NCBI RefSeq assembly: GCF_018372875.1
Contig: NZ_JAHAIF010000008.1
Span: forward strand, 1-64,000
DNA from: Clostridium sp.
GTDB taxonomy: Bacteria > Bacillota > Clostridia > Clostridiales > Clostridiaceae
Direction: 5' to 3'
DNA: 64,000 nt
Each line of letters opens with the position of its first letter. Positions within the stretch are counted from its first letter, which is position 1. The position numbers and the translations under genes are program-made. The notes beneath the pieces were generated by a model. It ran no database searches. It had not been told where the DNA came from and saw nothing but the letters and a program-made list of their open reading frames with translations. This document shows positions 60,118 to 64,000 of this stretch, in pieces.

Positions 60118-61701
60118 TTAGCAACACATTATAAATATGATTAAGAAAAGTAGTTCTGTTTCTGATAAATTAACATTATAGTATTTTTCAATTAGTCCCT
60201 TTATATTATTTGCAATTGAATAATATTCAGGATAATTCATCTTTAGCTTACTTATAGAACTAGTAGGGGAGTATTGAATGAAATCAATTCTGTCATAAAT
60301 CATATCTACATGAATACTAAAGAAATTCTTTATAATATCATCTGTAAAGGAAAACTTTAGTTCAGGATTTTCTTTAAAAATACCATTAGTTAAATCTTCA
60401 TATGCAGATGGATGAAAGTAGAAGTTATAGCTTGTACCATTATCTATAACTGCTTTGAAGTATTTAGTGAAATCTTCACGTATTTGATGAATATCAAGCT
60501 CCTTATTATTAGCTATTTTTATGGATATAGCTGTCATAAATTCTTTGTAGCTAAGTAAAATGGTTTGTTTTTGTTTTAAGAATGAATGACTTGTAATTTG
60601 TGAGTTCTTATCATATATAAAATAACCATCTGTATCTGCCATTAAATCCACAAGTCTTAGTGCATCTTCTTTTGGTGAAAGAAGGGAGGATTTAATATCA
60701 TTTTGAAAGTCTGGACTATTTATTTTTATTTGCTTTTTGTGATGTATAAAATAGTCTGAATAAGCATTAGCTACAGCAAGTTTAATATCGCTTTTTAATT
60801 GACCTACATTATAGGGACAATTATATGATAATAAGGCTATCATGGAGTTTTTTGATACTAATACGGGCTTGTCTAATCTCAAACTTTCATCTTTAATAAA
60901 CCTTTCAATTAAGGTTAGTCTTTCCTCAATAAATCTATCTTCTAGACTTGGCAGATAAATTTTAACTGGAATTCTTCTAATAAAAGTATCTAAAAGTGAG
61001 GCGTTTATATCCTTATTAGTAGCACATATAATTCTTGCAGAAGACTTTATTTTCTTAGAAACCTCTCCAAATCTTCTGAAATACCCTGTATCCATGTATA
61101 CAAAAAGCATTTCTTGACCTTCTTTTGGCAAGTTATGTATTTCATCCAGAAATAGTATTCCACCGTCAGCTTCTTCAATTACGCCTTTTCTATCCTCAGT
61201 TGCTCCAGTATATGTACCTTTTTTAACACCAAATAATTGTGAACTTAAAAGCTGAGGGTTATTAGAATAGTCTGAACAGTTAAAATGCACAAATGGAATA
61301 TCCTTTGTATTATCTAAGGAGTTAAAATACTCATGCATAAGTTTAGCTAACATTGACTTACCTACACCAGTATCACCAATTATAAGGGAATCCATTCCGT
61401 TAGGTGGATAAAGTATAGCAGTTTTAGCCAGCTTTACAGCCTCTGAAAGGGAAGGGGATAAATAGCATAAATTGTCCAAAGAGGATTTGTGAGTAATATC
61501 ATTAGTATTTGGATTATTAAAAAAGTATCTTACAGGTCTTGAATTATTTTTAAATACCATTCCATTTTTAACTAGGTTATTTAAGTCTTTAGATACATTA
61601 GAACGTTCTAAATTAAGGTATTCACTTAGTTCTATAGTAGAAACACCTTCACCTTTATCTAAATCTTTTAAAGAATTGTAGACTAAATCTATTCTCTTCA
61701 T
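60118..61701 (-). CDS. Short LevR-like sigma-54 transcriptional activator
   Basis: A 527-residue activator. An N-terminal winged helix (1-65) is followed by an AAA+ domain with Walker A GDTGVGKS, the sigma-54 contact loop GTYTGA (variant of GAFTGA), Walker B GGILFLDEIHNLP and a sensor region ICATNKD. The rest is a PTS-regulation-like domain ending NLSETELLFLIIFI. LevR-type proteins usually have about 900 residues with EIIA, EIIB and a second PRD; here all that is missing. A strong terminator directly follows the stop, so the short form looks native. It probably controls the three sigma-54 promoters around it. Confidence 0.88.
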   Translation of the reverse strand: MKRIDLVYNSLKDLDKGEGVSTIELSEYLNLERSNVSKDLNNLVKNGMVFKNNSRPVRYFFNNPNTNDITHKSSLDNLCYLSPSLSEAVKLAKTAILYPPNGMDSLIIGDTGVGKSMLAKLMHEYFNSLDNTKDIPFVHFNCSDYSNNPQLLSSQLFGVKKGTYTGATEDRKGVIEEADGGILFLDEIHNLPKEGQEMLFVYMDTGYFRRFGEVSKKIKSSARIICATNKDINASLLDTFIRRIPVKIYLPSLEDRFIEERLTLIERFIKDESLRLDKPVLVSKNSMIALLSYNCPYNVGQLKSDIKLAVANAYSDYFIHHKKQIKINSPDFQNDIKSSLLSPKEDALRLVDLMADTDGYFIYDKNSQITSHSFLKQKQTILLSYKEFMTAISIKIANNKELDIHQIREDFTKYFKAVIDNGTSYNFYFHPSAYEDLTNGIFKENPELKFSFTDDIIKNFFSIHVDMIYDRIDFIQYSPTSSISKLKMNYPEYYSIANNIKGLIEKYYNVNLSETELLFLIIFIMCC

Positions 61702-61795
61702 AAATTCTTCCCCCTTTAATTCTTGTGTTTGTATAATTTATAATAGATATGTATTATAAATTATATGAAAACCAATACAAACTGTATTAAAAAAA

Positions 61796-61908
61796 TAACA
61801 CACTATAATTTGTAACATAATTATACAATACACTAATTTATGTTATCAATGAAAATATGAATTTAACTAGTATTTATATGCTTTATAATAGTTGGCATGT
61901 TAATTGCT
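61796..61908 (+). promoter_or_regulatory. Sigma-54 promoter and activator site of the glycosylasparaginase gene
   Basis: TGGCAT-N5-TTGCT (61893-61908), one base off consensus. taacacact (61796-61804) is a further copy of the TRAYACACT core 89 bases upstream. It lies in the intergenic region divergent from the activator gene. Confidence 0.85.
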
Positions 61909-61950
61909 ATAAAAATAGACATCAAAATAATATTTGGGAGGATGAGGTTT

Positions 61951-62910
61951 ATGAAATATGCAATGATAGCTACATGGAGAATGGCAGTAGAAGGAATAAC
62001 AAGCTCTAAGGAAATATTAGAAAAGGGCGGTACAGCAGGTGATGCTATTGAAAATGCAATAAAGATGGTTGAAGATTATCCTTTTTATAAATCAGTAGGT
62101 TATGGTGGATTACCTAACGAAGATTGTGAAGTTGAATTAGATGCAGCATATATGGATGGAGATACTTTAGATATTGGTGCAGTTGCTGGTATAAAGGATT
62201 ATAAAAATCCTATTTCAATTGCAAGAAAGTTAAGCAAAGAGAGATTTAATTGCTTCTTAGTTGGTGCAGGTGCAGAAGCTTATGCTCATAAAGAAGGGTT
62301 TGAAAGAGTTAACATGTTGACAGATAGAGCTAAGATGCACTATCAAAAAAGAAGAAAAGAAACAATAGAAAAAGGTTTAAGCCCTTATGATGGACATGAC
62401 ACTGTAGGTATGATAGCCTTAGATAGTGAAAAGAAAATGGTGGCTGGAACATCTACAAGTGGTTTATTTATGAAGAAAAGAGGAAGAGTTGGAGATTCTC
62501 CACTTTCAGGTTCTGGTTTCTATGTTGACAGTGAAGTTGGAGGAGCATCAGCTACAGGCCTTGGAGAGGATTTAATGAAGGGATGCATATCTTATGAAAT
62601 AGTAAGATTAATGAAGGAAGGATATCATCCACAAGAAGCAGCAGATAAGGCAGTGGAAGACTTAAATGCAGAATTAAAGAGAAGAAGAGGTAAAGCTGGA
62701 GATTTATCTGTTGTTTGTTTAAATAACAAAGGGGAATTTGGTGTTGCAACTAATATTGATGGCTTCTCATTTTCAGTGATGACAGATGATATGGAACCAA
62801 CAGTTTACGTATGTAAAAATGTTAATGGAAAAACTACTTATGAGGTGGCAAGTGAGGAGTGGTTAGATGCATATCTAAAGAGAATAAAGTCACCAATAAC
62901 ATTTGATTAA
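61951..62910 (+). CDS. N4-(beta-N-acetylglucosaminyl)-L-asparaginase
   Basis: A 319-residue Ntn-hydrolase (glycosylasparaginase) that cleaves the amide between GlcNAc and asparagine, giving aspartate and an aminosugar. The autoprocessing site is DGHDTVGMIALD with nucleophile Thr151. Further family motifs are GDSPLSGSGFYVD and GGASATGLGEDLMK. No signal peptide, so it acts in the cytosol on imported substrate. ATG 61951 has gggagg upstream. The ATG at 61897 lies in the sigma-54 promoter and is rejected. The operon continues with cutC and malic enzyme. Confidence 0.93.
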   Translation: MKYAMIATWRMAVEGITSSKEILEKGGTAGDAIENAIKMVEDYPFYKSVGYGGLPNEDCEVELDAAYMDGDTLDIGAVAGIKDYKNPISIARKLSKERFNCFLVGAGAEAYAHKEGFERVNMLTDRAKMHYQKRRKETIEKGLSPYDGHDTVGMIALDSEKKMVAGTSTSGLFMKKRGRVGDSPLSGSGFYVDSEVGGASATGLGEDLMKGCISYEIVRLMKEGYHPQEAADKAVEDLNAELKRRRGKAGDLSVVCLNNKGEFGVATNIDGFSFSVMTDDMEPTVYVCKNVNGKTTYEVASEEWLDAYLKRIKSPITFD

Positions 62911-62925
62911 AAGAGGTAGAAAAGT

Positions 62926-63528
62926 ATGTATGAAGCTTGTGTAGGAAATTATAATGAGGCAATTAGTGCTTTTAAAAGAGGTGCTAATAGAATTGAACTT
63001 TGTGACAATTTAATGGAGGATGGAACAACTCCAAGTGTTGGAACTATTAAAAAGACAATAAAGGATGTAAATATACCTGTTATGGTAATTATAAGACCTA
63101 GAGGAGGAAGCTTTGAGTATTCAGAAGATGAGGAAGAAATAATGCTTGAAGATATTCAGGTATGTAAAGAAAATGGTGCTTATGGAGTTGTAATAGGAGC
63201 GTTAAATGGAAAAGAAATTAATATGAATGTTACTAAAAAGTTAGTGGAAAGAGCTAAGCCTTTAAGCATAACCTTCCATATGGCTTTTGATGAAATAGAA
63301 GATAAGTTTAAGGCCATAGACCAATTAGTAGAATTGGGTGTAGATAGAATTCTAACTAAAGGTGGATGTGAAAATGCATTAGCAGGTAAGGATTCACTTA
63401 AAAAGCTAGTAGAATATGCAGATGATAGAATTACTATAATGCCAGGTAAAGGTGTTAATAAAGAAAATAGAGACTATATCTTAGAGTATACAGGCGCAAA
63501 AGAAATACATGGCACAAAAGTAGTATAA
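62926..63528 (+). CDS. cutC: CutC-family TIM-barrel protein
   Basis: A 200-residue protein of the CutC family (usually 210-250 residues): YEACVGNYNEAISAFKRGAN, RIELCDNLMEDGTTPS, VIIRPRGGSFEYS and ITFHMAFDEI. The fold is a TIM barrel. It was named for copper homeostasis, but the biochemical role is unclear. Its position directly after the glycosylasparaginase (15-base gap) and under the same sigma-54 promoter suggests a role with the released sugar or amino acid rather than copper. The C-terminus is shorter than usual but reads to a normal stop. Confidence 0.88.
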   Translation: MYEACVGNYNEAISAFKRGANRIELCDNLMEDGTTPSVGTIKKTIKDVNIPVMVIIRPRGGSFEYSEDEEEIMLEDIQVCKENGAYGVVIGALNGKEINMNVTKKLVERAKPLSITFHMAFDEIEDKFKAIDQLVELGVDRILTKGGCENALAGKDSLKKLVEYADDRITIMPGKGVNKENRDYILEYTGAKEIHGTKVV

Positions 63529-63544
63529 GTTTTGAGGTGGTATT

Positions 63545-64000
63545 TTGAATATATATGAAGAAGCTTTAAAGTTTCATGAAGAAAAGAGAGGTAAGCTAGA
63601 AGTAACTTCAAGGGTAAAGATTCAAAACGAAAAGGATCTTAGCTTAGCGTATACTCCAGGGGTAGCTGAGCCTTGTAGAGAAATACATAAGGATGTAACT
63701 AAGGCCAATATCTATACAAGAAAATGGAATACAGTTGCAGTTATATCAGATGGTACAGCAGTATTAGGGCTAGGAGATATTGGTCCTTTAGCAAGCTTAC
63801 CAGTTATGGAAGGTAAGTGCGTACTATTTAAAGAGTTTGGAGATGTAGATGCAGTACCAATAGTACTGGATACAAAGGATCCTAATGAAATAGTAGAAAC
63901 AGTTAAAAGAATAGCACCTTCCTTTGGTGGAATTAATCTAGAAGATATATCTGCACCAAGATGTTTTGAAGTTGAAAAAAGATTAATTGATGAGTTAGAT
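63545..64000 (+). CDS. NAD(P)-dependent malic enzyme, 5' part
   Basis: The frame is open from TTG 63545 (gaggtggt 4 bases upstream) to the window end, 152 codons. It encodes IYEEALKFHEEKRGKLEVTS, LAYTPGVAEPCREI, VAVISDGTAVLGLGDIGPLA and KCVLFKEFGDVDAVPIVLDT, the malic-enzyme N-terminal domain. It decarboxylates malate to pyruvate. It lies 16 bases after cutC and so is probably in the same sigma-54 operon. The C-terminal NAD-binding part is outside the window. Confidence 0.92.
   Translation, partial: MNIYEEALKFHEEKRGKLEVTSRVKIQNEKDLSLAYTPGVAEPCREIHKDVTKANIYTRKWNTVAVISDGTAVLGLGDIGPLASLPVMEGKCVLFKEFGDVDAVPIVLDTKDPNEIVETVKRIAPSFGGINLEDISAPRCFEVEKRLIDELD

Noticed and set aside
61897-61950. N-terminal extension of the glycosylasparaginase
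   Set aside because: ATG 61897 lies in the sigma-54 promoter, between the -24 and -12 elements. The family start is at 61951 with gggagg upstream.

Overview
The window is AT-rich, densely coded DNA that reads as chromosome from an endospore-forming Firmicute, most likely Clostridium sensu stricto. Supporting signs are strong purine-rich ribosome binding sites, a T-box leader in front of thrS, a TPP riboswitch, an iron-only hydrogenase-like protein, rubredoxin, spore-surface-type proteins with sigma-K-like promoters, and sigma-54 promoters driving a PTS operon. I cannot resolve the species. There are no rRNA or tRNA genes, CRISPR arrays, transposases or prophage.

Layout. 1-7 kb: a ClC anion channel, MprF, a Ser/Arg-repeat protein beside a eukaryotic-type protein kinase, and small unknown genes. 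7-18 kb: a sortase-anchored metallophosphoesterase, a YibE/F membrane protein, a patch of broken genes (10.7-11.4 kb), YoaP, a lipoprotein, a methyltransferase, a small P-loop kinase, an acyl-ACP thioesterase and a HAD phosphatase. 18-28 kb: an OPT transporter, decayed fragments, and a two-component system followed by an ABC export operon (one ATPase, two permeases). 28-36 kb: a collagen-like spore-surface protein, SelO, a feoA remnant, an Arg-Asp-repeat protein, and thrS with its T-box. 36-46 kb: small genes, an acetyltransferase, a flavodoxin/ferredoxin protein, a MarR regulator with a heterodimeric ABC exporter, a broken CPBP gene, and a GNAT enzyme. 46-52 kb: a possible Fur-controlled small RNA, a radical-SAM gene that has lost its core, a MerR regulator with its typical 19-bp-spacer promoter, a [FeFe]-hydrogenase-like protein and rubredoxin. 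52-54.5 kb: TPP riboswitch and thiD-thiM-thiE. 54.6-64 kb: a sigma-54 regulon.

The 54.6-64 kb region is the most coherent candidate system. A PTS (EIIB, EIIC), a short GrdB-like protein, an M20 peptidase, aspartate ammonia-lyase, a glycosylasparaginase, a CutC-family protein and the start of malic enzyme lie around one LevR-like AAA+ activator. Three near-perfect -24/-12 promoters and a shared upstream motif (TRAYACACT) tie the transcription units together. Inferred role: uptake of a glycosylated asparagine or glycopeptide, release of aspartate, and carbon flow from aspartate through fumarate and malate to pyruvate.

Other notable items are a dispersed structured repeat of about 50-190 bp present five times, one copy of which supplies a gene's stop codon; a 21-residue peptide gene with its own promoter and terminator; and several genes with conspicuous start-codon or frameshift lesions.
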